Positions 55,842 to 64,000 of a stretch of 64,000 nt of DNA are shown here, one piece after another. The position numbers and the translations under genes were made by a program. Below the pieces are notes generated by a model that was not told where the DNA came from, made no database searches, and was given only the letters and a program-made list of their open reading frames with translations. Source of the DNA: Roseospira goensis (GTDB lineage Bacteria > Pseudomonadota > Alphaproteobacteria > Rhodospirillales > Rhodospirillaceae); contig NZ_JACIGI010000013.1 of NCBI RefSeq assembly GCF_014197795.1, forward strand, positions 51,296-115,295, written 5' to 3'. Each line of letters opens with the position of its first letter. The stretch's first letter is position 1.

Positions 55842-56831
55842 CTACAGGTTGAGGACGCGGACCGGGCGGATCTCGCCGCCCACGACCCGGGCCATCGCCA
55901 CCAGGCGCGCCCCGGACATGGCCTTGAGCACCGGTGCCTCGCACAGCCGGGCGCCGGTCTCCACGTCCCCTGGGGCGTCCCCGCCCGCGGCGGACACGGC
56001 CGACGGGCCCCGCCGGATCACCGGCAGCAGAGCCACCGGCTGCCCGAGGGCGAGACGCCGCGCCTCCGCCTCCGTCAGGGCCAGCGCCGGGATGTCGTCC
56101 AGCGCGGTCTCGACGGACAGCAGGGCATCGGAGTGCGCGAGACTATGCCCGAGCGCCTCCAGCTTTTCCAGGGAAATCGCGTGCGACTCGTCGAACGGGC
56201 CGCACGACAGGCGCCGCAGCGCATCCATGTAGGCCACCGTGCCCAGCGACCGCGCCAGGTCGCGCGCCAGCGCGCGCATGTAGGTGCCCTTGCCGGCCGC
56301 GACCAGCAGATCGAGCCGGTCCGGGGCGGCTGCGGCCTGGGCTTCGGTCGTCAGGATCTCGATCGACTCGATGTGCACCACGCGCGCGGCGAGGTCCACG
56401 TCCTGATCGGCGCGCGCCAGGTCGTAGGCGCGCCGGCCCGCCACCTTGACCGCCGAGAACCGCGGCGGCACCTGCTCCACCGCGCCGGTGAACGCCGGCA
56501 CGGCGGCCCGCACCTGCGCCAGCGTGGGGCGGACGGCGCTGGTGGCGATGACCCGGCCCTCGCCGTCGTCGGTGTCGCGCGCCTCGCCCCAACGCAGGCC
56601 CATGCGGTAGAGCTTGCGGCCGTCCATGACGTGGCCGACGGTCTTGGTGGCCTCGCCCAGCGCCACCGGCAGGATGCCGGTCGCCAGCGGATCGAGGGTG
56701 CCGCCGTGGCCCACCTTGGCCGCGCCGGTCAGGCGGCGCACCGCGCCCACGACCTGGGTCGAGGTCAGGCCCAGCGGCTTGTCGATGACCAACCAGCCGT
56801 GGATGGGCAGCCCCTTGCGCTTACGCGCCAT
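55842..56831 (-). CDS. truB: tRNA pseudouridine(55) synthase TruB
   Basis: 329 residues from the ATG at 56831, which overlaps the end of rbfA by 11 bases. It makes pseudouridine 55 in the T-loop of tRNAs. The catalytic Asp lies in GHGGTLDPLATGILPVALG near residue 47. KPLGLTSTQVV and the YRMGLRWGEARDT region are family motifs. The C-terminal part is typical of the long proteobacterial form, ending in GGEIRPVRVLNL. Confidence 0.96.
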   Translation of the reverse strand: MARKRKGLPIHGWLVIDKPLGLTSTQVVGAVRRLTGAAKVGHGGTLDPLATGILPVALGEATKTVGHVMDGRKLYRMGLRWGEARDTDDGEGRVIATSAVRPTLAQVRAAVPAFTGAVEQVPPRFSAVKVAGRRAYDLARADQDVDLAARVVHIESIEILTTEAQAAAAPDRLDLLVAAGKGTYMRALARDLARSLGTVAYMDALRRLSCGPFDESHAISLEKLEALGHSLAHSDALLSVETALDDIPALALTEAEARRLALGQPVALLPVIRRGPSAVSAAGGDAPGDVETGARLCEAPVLKAMSGARLVAMARVVGGEIRPVRVLNL

Positions 56832-57366
56832 CGCGGGATCCGCCCGCCGTCTCGTCCGGAGTGTCGCCCCCGTCGGCGGCGTCACGGTCGGCGGCGTCAC
56901 GGTCGGCGGCGTCACGGTCGGCGGCGTCGCCATGGCCATGGCCATCGCCGTCGCCCACCACATCGCGCGCCACCTCGGGGCTGTGCAGGATGGCCTCGAT
57001 GCGGTCGGCGGTGTCGAAGCTGGTGTCGGTGGCGAAGCTGAGATCGGGCACATGCCGCAGGCGCACCCGATCGGCGATCCGGTGGCGCAGGAACGGCTTG
57101 ACCCGCCGCAGGCCCTCCAGGACGGCGGCTTCGGCATCCGTGCCGCCGCCCAGCGGCAGGCAAAACACGGTGGCGTTGCGCAGGTCGGGGCTGACCCGCA
57201 CCTCGGTGATGGTCACCGGCGTGTCGGCCAGGGCCGGATCGCGGATGTTGCCTTCCTCCAGCGTCCAGGCGAGGGCGTGGCGCAGTTCCTCGCCAACGCG
57301 CAACTGGCGCTGGCTCTGCGGCCGCCCCTGGAGATGGGCGGCGCTGCGGGCGGGGTCGCGTCTCAT
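56821..57366 (-). CDS. rbfA: ribosome-binding factor A
   Basis: 181 residues. The RbfA KH-like core (QRQLRVGEELRHALAWTL, VTITEVRVSPDLRNATVFCLPL, VKPFLRHRIADRVRLRHVPDLSF) is followed by an extended acidic tail with an ADRDA-type 5-residue repeat (15-bp DNA repeat, about four units, 56877-56940). It matures 30S subunits and 16S rRNA. Its stop overlaps the truB start by 11 bp. Confidence 0.95.
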   Translation of the reverse strand: MRRDPARSAAHLQGRPQSQRQLRVGEELRHALAWTLEEGNIRDPALADTPVTITEVRVSPDLRNATVFCLPLGGGTDAEAAVLEGLRRVKPFLRHRIADRVRLRHVPDLSFATDTSFDTADRIEAILHSPEVARDVVGDGDGHGHGDAADRDAADRDAADRDAADGGDTPDETAGGSRDGA

Positions 57367-57481
57367 GGCGACGGGACTCCTTGGCGGTCATGTCTCGTGG
57401 ACCCGCGACCGTGCGGACCGTGTGGCCCGCGCGGCGACCGGGTGGCGGCGTGAGCGGGGAGGGGGCGGGGAGGGGCGGCGC

Positions 57482-60109
57482 CTACAGCGCCGCCGCCACC
57501 TCCTCCAGCTCGAAGCACTCGATGACGTCGCCCACCTGAATGTCGTTGTAGTGCTCGAACGACATGCCGCACTCGTAGCCCTCGCGCACCTCGCGGACAT
57601 CGTCCTTGAAGCGCTTGAGCTGGCCCAGGCTGCCCTCGTGGATGACCACATCGTCGCGCAGCAGGCGGACCTTGGCGCCGCGCTTGACCTGGCCCTCGGT
57701 CACCATGCAGCCGGCGACCTTGCCGACCTTGGTGATGTTGAAGACGTCGCGGATCTCGGCGTAGCCCAGCAGGCTTTCCTTGTAGGTCGGCTCCAGCATG
57801 CCGGTCAGCAGCGCCTTCACGTCGTCGGCGACGTTGTAGATGATGCTGTAGTACCGGATCTCGACACCGTCGCGCCGCGCCATCTCGCGGGCCTGCGGGT
57901 TGGCGCGCACGTTGAAGCCGATGATGAGGGCGTCCGACGCCTTGGCCAGCGTGACGTCGCTCTCGTTGATGCCGCCGACAGCCGAGTGCAGCACACGGAC
58001 CTTGACCGCGTCGGTCCCCATCTTTTCCAGGGTGCCGATGAGGGCCTCCACGGAGCCCTGCACGTCGCCCTTGATGACCACGGGCAGCTCCTTGGCCTCG
58101 CCGGCCTGGATGCGCTCGAACATCTGCTCCATGGAGCCGCGCGCCGACTTGACGAACTGGGTCTCGCGATCCTTGCGCTGGCGGTAGCCGGACACCTCGC
58201 GGGCCTTGGCCTCGTCCTCGACCGCGATGAAGTCGTCGCCGGCCTCGGGCGTGCCGTTGAAGCCCAGCACCTCGACCGGAACGGACGGCCCGGCCTCCTC
58301 CACGCGCTCGCCGCGCTCGTTGACCAGGGCGCGCACGCGGCCCCACTCCTTGCCGCAGACGAACGTGTCGCCGACACGCAGGGTGCCGCGCTGGATCAGC
58401 ACCGTGGCCACCGAGCCGCGGCCGCGTTCCATCTTGGCCTCGACCACCGCGCCCTCGGCGGTCCGGTCGGGGTTGGCCTTCAGGTCCAGGATCTCGGACT
58501 GCAGCAGGATGGCTTCGACCAGCTTGTCGAGGTTCATCCGCTTCTTGGCCGAGACCTCCACGGTCTGCACGTCGCCGCCCATCTCCTCGACCACCACGTC
58601 GTGCTGGAGCAGTTCGGTGCGCACCCGGTTGGGGTCGGCCTCAGGCAGGTCGATCTTGTTGATCGCCACCACCATCGGCACCTTGGCGGCCTGGGCGTGC
58701 CGGATCGCCTCGATGGTCTGCGGCATGATGCCGTCGTTGGCGGCCACCACCAGCACCACGATATCGGTGACCTCGGCGCCACGCGCCCGCATGGCGGTGA
58801 ACGCCGCGTGGCCCGGGGTGTCGATGAAGGTGATGCGGTCCCCGCTCGGCACCTGCACCTGATAGGCGCCGATGTGCTGGGTGATGCCGCCGGCTTCGCC
58901 GGAGACCACGTCGGTCGACCGCATGGCGTCGAGCAGCGACGTCTTGCCGTGGTCGACGTGGCCCATGACCGTGACCACCGGCGGCCGCGACATCATCTCG
59001 GCCTCGGTGTCCGGGCCGGAGACCAGGCCGATCTCGACGTCGGCGTCGGAGACACGCTTGGCCTTATGGCCGAACTCCTCGACCACCAGTTCGGCGGTGT
59101 CGGCGTCGATGACCTGATTGATGGTCGCCATCACACCCAGTTTCATCAGCGTCTTGATGACGTTGCCGCCGCGCTCGGCCATGCGGTTGGCGAGCTCCTG
59201 CACGGTGATCGTCTCGGGGACGGTCACCTCGCGCACCACGCGCTCCTGCGGCCCGGAGGACTGCTGCTTGCGCCGCTCCTTCTGCTGGGCGCGGCGCATG
59301 GCCGCCATCGACCGGCCGCGCTCGGAGCGGTCGTCGCCGTCCAGGGCCGCCGTGATGGTCAGTTTGCCGCGCCGCTTGGGCTCCGACCGCTTGGTCGAGG
59401 GCGTCTTGGGCGGCGCCTTCGCCGGCGGAGTCGGGGCGGCAGCCCCGCGTCGCGGCGCGGCGGCCTCCTCGGCAGCGTCGCCGGTGCGCCGGGCCGGCCG
59501 GGCCGCCGGCCGCGCGGCGGGCGCGCGTCCGCCCGTGTCGGCGCCGCCGGGCGCGGCCTTGCCGGGGCCTTCGCGGGCCGGCGCGGGCGCCGCGGCCGTG
59601 TCCGCCGCGGTCGCCTCGGCCGCGCCCTCCGGCGCGGCGGCGGCCGCCTCGGCCTGGCGCTGGGCCTCTTCCGCCTCGGCCTTGCGCCGGGCCTCCTCTT
59701 CCTCGGCCTTGCGCCGCGCCTCTTCTTCCTCGGCCTTGCGGCGCGCCTCTTCCTCGGCCTTGCGGCGCGCCTCTTCCTCGGCCTTGCGGCGCGCCTCTTC
59801 CTCCGCGCGCTGCTGCGCATTCTGCAGCGCGCGCAGGCGGTGCGCCTTCTCCTCGGAGGTCAGGTCGCCCGACAGGGTCTCGGCCACCTCGCGCAGGCGG
59901 CCATCGGCGGCGCCCCCGCGTCCTCGGCGCGCGGCCTCGGCCTCGGCGGTGTGGACATTGCGCTTCTTGCGCACCTCGACCTGCACCACCTTGGAGCGCC
60001 CGTGCGGGAAGTTCTGACGCACTTGGCCACTCTCCAGCGGGCGCTTGAGTTCCAGCTTGCCACGTGAGGAGAGCGACAGGGGCGCCTTGCGTTCTTTCTC
60101 GTCCGCCAT
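57482..60109 (-). CDS. infB: translation initiation factor IF-2
   Basis: 875 residues from the ATG at 60109 ([20 protein letters not shown]). It delivers fMet-tRNA to the 30S subunit and is a GTPase. The N-terminal low-complexity region holds five to six RRKAEEEA-type heptads (24-bp DNA repeats, about 59690-59820), then a Pro/Ala-rich stretch. The GTPase domain has G1 GHVDHGKTS near 382, G3 DTPGHAAF and G4 NKIDLP, followed by IF2-type C-terminal beta-barrels. An earlier ATG at 60139 is possible but lacks a ribosome site. Confidence 0.97.
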   Translation of the reverse strand: MADEKERKAPLSLSSRGKLELKRPLESGQVRQNFPHGRSKVVQVEVRKKRNVHTAEAEAARRGRGGAADGRLREVAETLSGDLTSEEKAHRLRALQNAQQRAEEEARRKAEEEARRKAEEEARRKAEEEEARRKAEEEEARRKAEAEEAQRQAEAAAAAPEGAAEATAADTAAAPAPAREGPGKAAPGGADTGGRAPAARPAARPARRTGDAAEEAAAPRRGAAAPTPPAKAPPKTPSTKRSEPKRRGKLTITAALDGDDRSERGRSMAAMRRAQQKERRKQQSSGPQERVVREVTVPETITVQELANRMAERGGNVIKTLMKLGVMATINQVIDADTAELVVEEFGHKAKRVSDADVEIGLVSGPDTEAEMMSRPPVVTVMGHVDHGKTSLLDAMRSTDVVSGEAGGITQHIGAYQVQVPSGDRITFIDTPGHAAFTAMRARGAEVTDIVVLVVAANDGIMPQTIEAIRHAQAAKVPMVVAINKIDLPEADPNRVRTELLQHDVVVEEMGGDVQTVEVSAKKRMNLDKLVEAILLQSEILDLKANPDRTAEGAVVEAKMERGRGSVATVLIQRGTLRVGDTFVCGKEWGRVRALVNERGERVEEAGPSVPVEVLGFNGTPEAGDDFIAVEDEAKAREVSGYRQRKDRETQFVKSARGSMEQMFERIQAGEAKELPVVIKGDVQGSVEALIGTLEKMGTDAVKVRVLHSAVGGINESDVTLAKASDALIIGFNVRANPQAREMARRDGVEIRYYSIIYNVADDVKALLTGMLEPTYKESLLGYAEIRDVFNITKVGKVAGCMVTEGQVKRGAKVRLLRDDVVIHEGSLGQLKRFKDDVREVREGYECGMSFEHYNDIQVGDVIECFELEEVAAAL

Positions 60110-60270
60110 TCGACTCAGCTTCGCTCCATACCCTTGCATCGTCGCGGAACCCGTCGTCCCGCCCTCCCGGCATCCCGGTGTCCCGGGCCGGTGCATCGGT
60201 GCGCCGACGCCGGTCCCCCGGCGCCGGGATGCGGCGCACCCGCCCGTCGGCGGGCGCCACCATTCGCCAA

Positions 60271-60306
60271 CCGGCCCCTGGCCTGACCTGTCAGGGCAAG
60301 GGCCGG
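60271..60306. repeat. dispersed palindrome, family A copy 5 (diverged)
   Basis: CCGGCCCCTGGCCTGAC, a 2-base centre, TGTCAGGGCAAGGGCCGG. Same outline as the copy at 5741 with changed arms. It lies between ylxR and infB in the translation operon. Confidence 0.6.
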
Positions 60307-60379
60307 ACGCCACCTCGCGGCGCCGGTGCGCTCGCACCGCCCGCCGCACGACTGACGTCCGGTCAGTCGTCGGGCGGTC

Positions 60380-61153
60380 CTAGTCCTGTGCCCCGCCGGT
60401 CAGGCGGGACTCCTCGCCCCGGCGGTCCGGCGGATCCCGGCGCGTCTCCGCCAGCACATCGGCGGCGGAGAGAGTCATGGGGCCGGGCCGGAACCCAGCC
60501 AGGAGGTCACAGCTCTCCAGGAAGGTCCGTGCCAACCGGCCCGGTTCAAGGGCACCGTGCACCACTCGCTCCCGTCCCAGCGGCCGGCCCAGCTCCGCGG
60601 CATCGAACCCGACGACCATCGGCATCGCCGCACCGGTCCCGCCGCCGCTCGCGGACGCGCGTCCCACCGCCGCCGCCAGCGCGGCCACCTTGCCGCGTCC
60701 GTCGTCGCCGCCGTCGCGGGCGGCCAACAGAACCGCGGGCAGACCGGCAGAGGAGGCCTCGCGCAGGCGGGACCGTACCTTCTCGAACCCGCTCACCACC
60801 TGCCCGGCACGGCGTGCCAGCCCGATCAGATCCAGGCCGCGGCGCACCAGAAGAGCCTCGACGCGGTCGGCCAGATCGGGCGGAACCGTCACCGCACGGC
60901 GTGCGGCACGCGCGAACAGCCGCTTACGCGCCGCCATCTCTATCATATCGCGGCTGGGGCTCAACCACAAACCACGCCCCGGCAGACGCCGGTCCACATC
61001 GGGCACGACCTGTCCGTCCGGGTCGACGACGAAGCGCAGCAGGCCCGCCATGGGCCGAACCTCGCGCGTCGCGATGCAGCGACGATGGCCGGACGGCATG
61101 GGGTCCTCCTCGGCGTCACCGCCGGTCGCCCGCTCCGGGCTGGGCGCCGCCAT
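60380..61153 (-). CDS. YlxR-L7Ae fusion RNA-binding protein (DUF448)
   Basis: 257 residues. The YlxR domain (HRRCIATREVRPMAGLLRFVVDPDGQVVPD, quoted as HRRCIATREV and LPGRGLWLS, near 22-95) is fused to an L7Ae/L30e-like domain (LDLIGLARRAGQVVSGFEKV, about 105-190). This fusion is common in alphaproteobacteria at this site. It is a probable RNA-binding nucleoid/ribosome-associated factor. It starts 11 bp after the nusA stop (GAGGGCGCG upstream) and lies between nusA and infB as in other genomes. Confidence 0.9.
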   Translation of the reverse strand: MAAPSPERATGGDAEEDPMPSGHRRCIATREVRPMAGLLRFVVDPDGQVVPDVDRRLPGRGLWLSPSRDMIEMAARKRLFARAARRAVTVPPDLADRVEALLVRRGLDLIGLARRAGQVVSGFEKVRSRLREASSAGLPAVLLAARDGGDDGRGKVAALAAAVGRASASGGGTGAAMPMVVGFDAAELGRPLGRERVVHGALEPGRLARTFLESCDLLAGFRPGPMTLSAADVLAETRRDPPDRRGEESRLTGGAQD

Positions 61154-61164
61154 CGGTCGCGCCC

Positions 61165-62883
61165 TCAGCCGGCCGCCCCGGCGGGACCGTGGTCGGGACC
61201 GTCGCGGGGACCATCGGCGGCACCGTCGGGGGGACCATCGGCGGCACCGTCGGGGGCACCGTCGGGGGCACCGTCGGGGGCACCGTCCGGTTCCCCGACC
61301 GCCCCGGAGTCGGCGGTCGCAGCCGCGCCGGCCTCGGCGCCGGCCTCGGCGTCAGCAGTGGAGTCGGAGTCGGCGTCCTCGAACCAGTGCGCCCGCGAGG
61401 CCATGATGATGGCGTTGGCGGTGTCCTCGTCCATCGCCGCCTCGCCGACGATCTCGCGCAACTCGTCGCTGGCCAGATCCGCCAGGTCATCGAGCGTCTT
61501 GATGCCGTTCTCGCCCAGCGCCACCAGCATCGGCATGGTCAGGCCGTGCACGAAGGTCATCTCGTCCTCGACCCCCAGGTCGCGCCGGCGCTCGTCGGCG
61601 GCGCGCTCGCGTTCGTCGAGGTAGCCCTGGGCGCGGTCCTTCAGCTCTTCGGCGATTCCCTCGTCGAAGCCCTCGATGGAAGCCAGCTCGGAGTCCTCGA
61701 CGTAGGCCACCTCCTCGACCGTGGTGAAGCCCTCGGTCACCAGCAGGTGGGCGATCACGTCATCCACGTCGAGCGCGTCGATGAACGCCTGCGAGCGGGT
61801 GCGGAACTCTTCCTGGCGGCGCTCCGACTCCTCGGCCTCGGTCAGGATGTCGATGTCCCAGCCGGACAGCTGCGAGGCCAGCCGCACGTTCTGCCCGCGC
61901 CGGCCGATGGCGAGCGAGAGCTGCTCGTCGGGCACCACCACCTCGATGCGGCTGGCGTCCTCGTCCAGCACCACCTTGCTGACCTCGGCCGGGGCCAGGG
62001 CGTTGACGACGAAGCTGGCCGGGTCCTCGGACCATTGAATGATGTCGATCTTCTCGCCCTGCAACTCCGCGACCACCGCCTGAACGCGCGAGCCGCGCAT
62101 GCCGACGCAGGCGCCCACGGGGTCGATGCCCGAGTCGTTGGACAGCACCGCGATCTTGGCGCGCGAGCCGGGATCGCGCGCCACCGCCTTGATCTCGATG
62201 ATGCCGTCATAGATCTCCGGCACCTCCTGGGCGAACAGCTTGGCCATGAACTCCGGCCGGGTGCGCGACAGGAAGATCTGCGGGCCGCGCGGCTCCTGGC
62301 GCACATCGTGGATATACGCCCGCACCCGGTCGCCGGTCTTGAAGTGCTCGCGCGGGATCAACTCGTCGCGCCGCAGCAGCGCCTCGGCCCGGCCCAGGTC
62401 GACCACCACGTTGCCGAACTCGACCCGCTTGACCAGGCCGTTGACGATCTCGCCGACGCGGTCCTTGTACTCGTCGTACTGGCGCTCGCGCTCGGCGTCG
62501 CGCACCCGCTGGACGATCACCTGCTTGGCGGTCTGGGCGGCGATGCGGCCGAAGTCGATCGGCGGCAGCGGATCCACCAGCACGTCGCCGACCGTGGCGT
62601 CGGGCTTCTTGCGCCGGGCCCGCTCGACCGTGATCTGGGTGGCCTCGTCCTCGACCGCGTCCACCACGTGCAGATGGCGTTCCAGCTTGATCTCGCCCGT
62701 GCGCCGGTCGATCAGGGCCTGGATGTCGTGCTCATGGCCATACTTCGAGCGACCCGCCTTCTGGATCGCCTGTTCCATGGCGATGAACACCTCCTCGCGC
62801 TCGATGCCCTTGTCGCGCGAGACCGTGTCGGCCACCTGCACCAGCTCCGGCCGGGTCATGCCCGCCATGCGTTCCGCTTCCAT
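61165..62883 (-). CDS. nusA: transcription termination/antitermination protein NusA
   Basis: 572 residues. It modulates RNA polymerase pausing, termination and antitermination. It has an N-terminal polymerase-binding domain ([20 protein letters not shown]), an S1 domain (about 135-200), tandem KH domains ([37 protein letters not shown]) and two C-terminal helix-hairpin-helix acidic repeats. The end is an acidic Gly/Pro/Asp repeat (GAPDGAPDG units, a 12-bp repeat at about 61195-61290) that is longer than usual and looks expandable. It opens the second position of the rimP operon. Confidence 0.96.
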   Translation of the reverse strand: MEAERMAGMTRPELVQVADTVSRDKGIEREEVFIAMEQAIQKAGRSKYGHEHDIQALIDRRTGEIKLERHLHVVDAVEDEATQITVERARRKKPDATVGDVLVDPLPPIDFGRIAAQTAKQVIVQRVRDAERERQYDEYKDRVGEIVNGLVKRVEFGNVVVDLGRAEALLRRDELIPREHFKTGDRVRAYIHDVRQEPRGPQIFLSRTRPEFMAKLFAQEVPEIYDGIIEIKAVARDPGSRAKIAVLSNDSGIDPVGACVGMRGSRVQAVVAELQGEKIDIIQWSEDPASFVVNALAPAEVSKVVLDEDASRIEVVVPDEQLSLAIGRRGQNVRLASQLSGWDIDILTEAEESERRQEEFRTRSQAFIDALDVDDVIAHLLVTEGFTTVEEVAYVEDSELASIEGFDEGIAEELKDRAQGYLDERERAADERRRDLGVEDEMTFVHGLTMPMLVALGENGIKTLDDLADLASDELREIVGEAAMDEDTANAIIMASRAHWFEDADSDSTADAEAGAEAGAAATADSGAVGEPDGAPDGAPDGAPDGAADGPPDGAADGPRDGPDHGPAGAAG

Positions 62884-62963
62884 CCGTCGTGCCCCGACTT
62901 GTCCTTACGCCACAACCTTGTCTGCCGAAGTCCCGGCTGGCCGAGTCGGCCAGCGGTGCGGGC

Positions 62964-63551
62964 TCAGCCCTCCGGCGCGCCGGCCTCGTCTCCGCTCCCG
63001 GCGCCGTCCCCGGCCGCGCCCTTTCGGGCCGCCTTGTCGGCCTTCATGGTGTGCCGGATCAGCTCATCCGTCAGCACCAGCTTGGCCTTGGTCAGGGCCG
63101 CCAGCGGAACCCGCCACTCGGCTTGGCCCTCCGGCCCCGGCTCCGCGGTCTCCACGATCACCTCGTCGTCCGCGCTCACGCCCCTGAGCCGCCCCTTGAC
63201 GCGGCGTCGGCCGTCGACCGCCACGTCCGCCTCCAGGCGGGCCTCCAGGCCGGCGAAGCGTTCGAAGTCGTGCCGCCGGGTCAGCGGCCGATCCACGCCC
63301 GGGGAACTGACCTCCAGGTCGTAGGCGCCGCGGATCGGATCGTCCACGTCGAGCACCGCCGACAGGGCCCGGCTCACGGCCTCGCAGTCCTCCACCGTCA
63401 TCGGCGCGCCGTCGCCACGGTCGGCCATGACCTGTAGGATCTTGCGCTGCTTGCCCATCAGCAGGATCCGCACGGGCTCGTAGCCCATGGCCTCCAGCGT
63501 CGGAATCACCAGCGCCGCCAGCGGCCCCTGGTCGCCCATCAGCCTGGTCAC
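62964..63551 (-). CDS. rimP: ribosome maturation factor RimP
   Basis: 195 residues from the GTG at 63551, with GAGCGGGAG five bases before it. It is needed for 30S maturation. N-terminal ALVIPTLEAMGYEPVRILL is followed by the conserved VSSPGVDRPLTRRHDFERF, then the C-terminal domain and an acidic/Lys tail. It is the first gene of the operon. Another GTG two codons earlier is possible; longer N-terminal extensions have no ribosome site. Confidence 0.93.
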   Translation of the reverse strand: MTRLMGDQGPLAALVIPTLEAMGYEPVRILLMGKQRKILQVMADRGDGAPMTVEDCEAVSRALSAVLDVDDPIRGAYDLEVSSPGVDRPLTRRHDFERFAGLEARLEADVAVDGRRRVKGRLRGVSADDEVIVETAEPGPEGQAEWRVPLAALTKAKLVLTDELIRHTMKADKAARKGAAGDGAGSGDEAGAPEG

Positions 63552-63770
63552 GATCACTCCCGCTCGTCGAGGGTGGTGCGTCCGGGGTGTCCGTCGGGGG
63601 TCTCCCTCCCCGCGCGTCCGTCCCGGGCCTGTGCCGCGATCCGCCGGTCGCTCTCGCCCCCGGTCGCTTTCACCCAGGCTTTCACCAAGCGCTGGTCCAG
63701 GCCCGGCGACGGACCGGCGGCCGTGCCGCACGCAACGGCCACCCACCACATAACAAAAACACCACATAAC

Positions 63771-63797
63771 AAAAAAAGGGGGGCCGTAGCCCACCCC
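63771..63797 (-). terminator. intrinsic terminator ahead of rimP
   Basis: On the minus strand GGGG.GG and C.CCCC pair with one mismatch around a short loop and run into seven T residues. It would stop transcripts coming from the right edge before the rimP operon. Two copies of CCACATAACAAAAA lie just beside it (63747 and 63762). Confidence 0.6.
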
Positions 63798-63910
63798 AGC
63801 CACCTGTGATCGGGCCTTGCACGCGATCCGACCACGTCATGAGGATTGATGACGGTTGTGATACCAGCTTCGGCCGACGGTGACAAGCGGCGGCGGGCGC
63901 CAATCCAGGG

Positions 63911-64000
63911 CTATCGCATTTGGCCGATGATGGTTCTGGCGAAGTCGTTGGTCCAACCACAGCGCTTGCGTTTGCGACGGATGGAGATGCCGGGCCGGGC
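63911..64000 (-). CDS. unidentified protein, C-terminal fragment (Arg/Lys-rich)
   Basis: The last 29 codons read ...SIRRKRKRCGWTNDFARTII then GQMR and TAG; the gene continues past the right edge. The strongly basic tail and a following minus-strand terminator at 63797 favour a real gene on this strand. The opposite strand also has an open frame from 63849 that runs off the edge. It is not the trmB end usually found before rimP, so an inserted gene or mobile element is possible. I do not recognise the family. The spacer 63552-63910 shows no other gene. Confidence 0.4.
   Translation of the reverse strand, partial: ARPGISIRRKRKRCGWTNDFARTIIGQMR

Noticed and set aside
55224-57041. 605-codon + strand frame opposite rpsO and truB
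   Set aside because: It spans two well-supported minus-strand genes; its sequence is a low-complexity His/Arg/Gly-rich shadow.

Overview
This 64 kb window is a chromosomal segment of a very GC-rich alphaproteobacterium, most likely a Rhodospirillales purple non-sulfur type. The evidence is a transhydrogenase split into PntAA/PntAB/PntB of the Rhodospirillum rubrum form, a NifJ-type pyruvate:ferredoxin oxidoreductase, a LysR-linked DabAB inorganic-carbon pump, and the rimP-nusA-ylxR-infB-rbfA-truB-rpsO-pnp gene order. The species assignment is inference; no rRNA or tRNA gene was found.

Layout: (1) 1-13.2 kb is a tandem array of methyl-accepting chemotaxis protein (MCP) genes on the + strand: the tail of one plus five complete genes. 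Their cytoplasmic halves are almost the same, their sensors differ, and each has an AT-rich upstream pocket. (2) 13.7-20.9 kb is a pyruvate/ferredoxin redox cluster (GltD-like iron-sulfur flavoprotein, NifJ, a small membrane protein, a dihydroorotate-dehydrogenase-like protein). (3) 20.9-24.8 kb is a minus-strand run: radical SAM/SplB-like protein with a LexA-type box, cobyrinate diamide synthase, YcgN-like Cys-cluster protein, YgjP-like metallopeptidase. (4) 24.9-33.1 kb: CDP-alcohol phosphatidyltransferase, prephenate dehydratase, a giant thioester alpha-2-macroglobulin and a DUF3108 protein. (5) 33.4-36.4 kb: pntAA-pntAB-pntB with a strong terminator. (6) 36.7-39.3 kb: cheY, cheB, cheR. (7) 39.6-46.2 kb: alaS, asd, a SleB-type cell-wall hydrolase and leuB. 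(8) 46.4-52.5 kb: a hypothetical membrane protein, lysR and divergent dabB-dabA. (9) 52.8-63.6 kb: the translation/RNA operon. An unidentified gene tail enters at the right edge.

The genes point to a motile, metabolically flexible bacterium. The MCP array feeds a CheR/CheB adaptation system encoded 25 kb away. NifJ and its partners handle reduced ferredoxin, Pnt balances NADH and NADPH, and DabAB concentrates bicarbonate, presumably for autotrophic growth.

Between the genes lies an unusually rich set of intergenic inverted repeats. At least four families recur within the window. One shows compensatory base changes, and several copies supply or overlap the stop codons of neighbouring genes. 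These repeats, the MCP mosaicism with a duplicated structured leader, and the LexA-type box in front of the SplB-like gene are the observations most worth following up.
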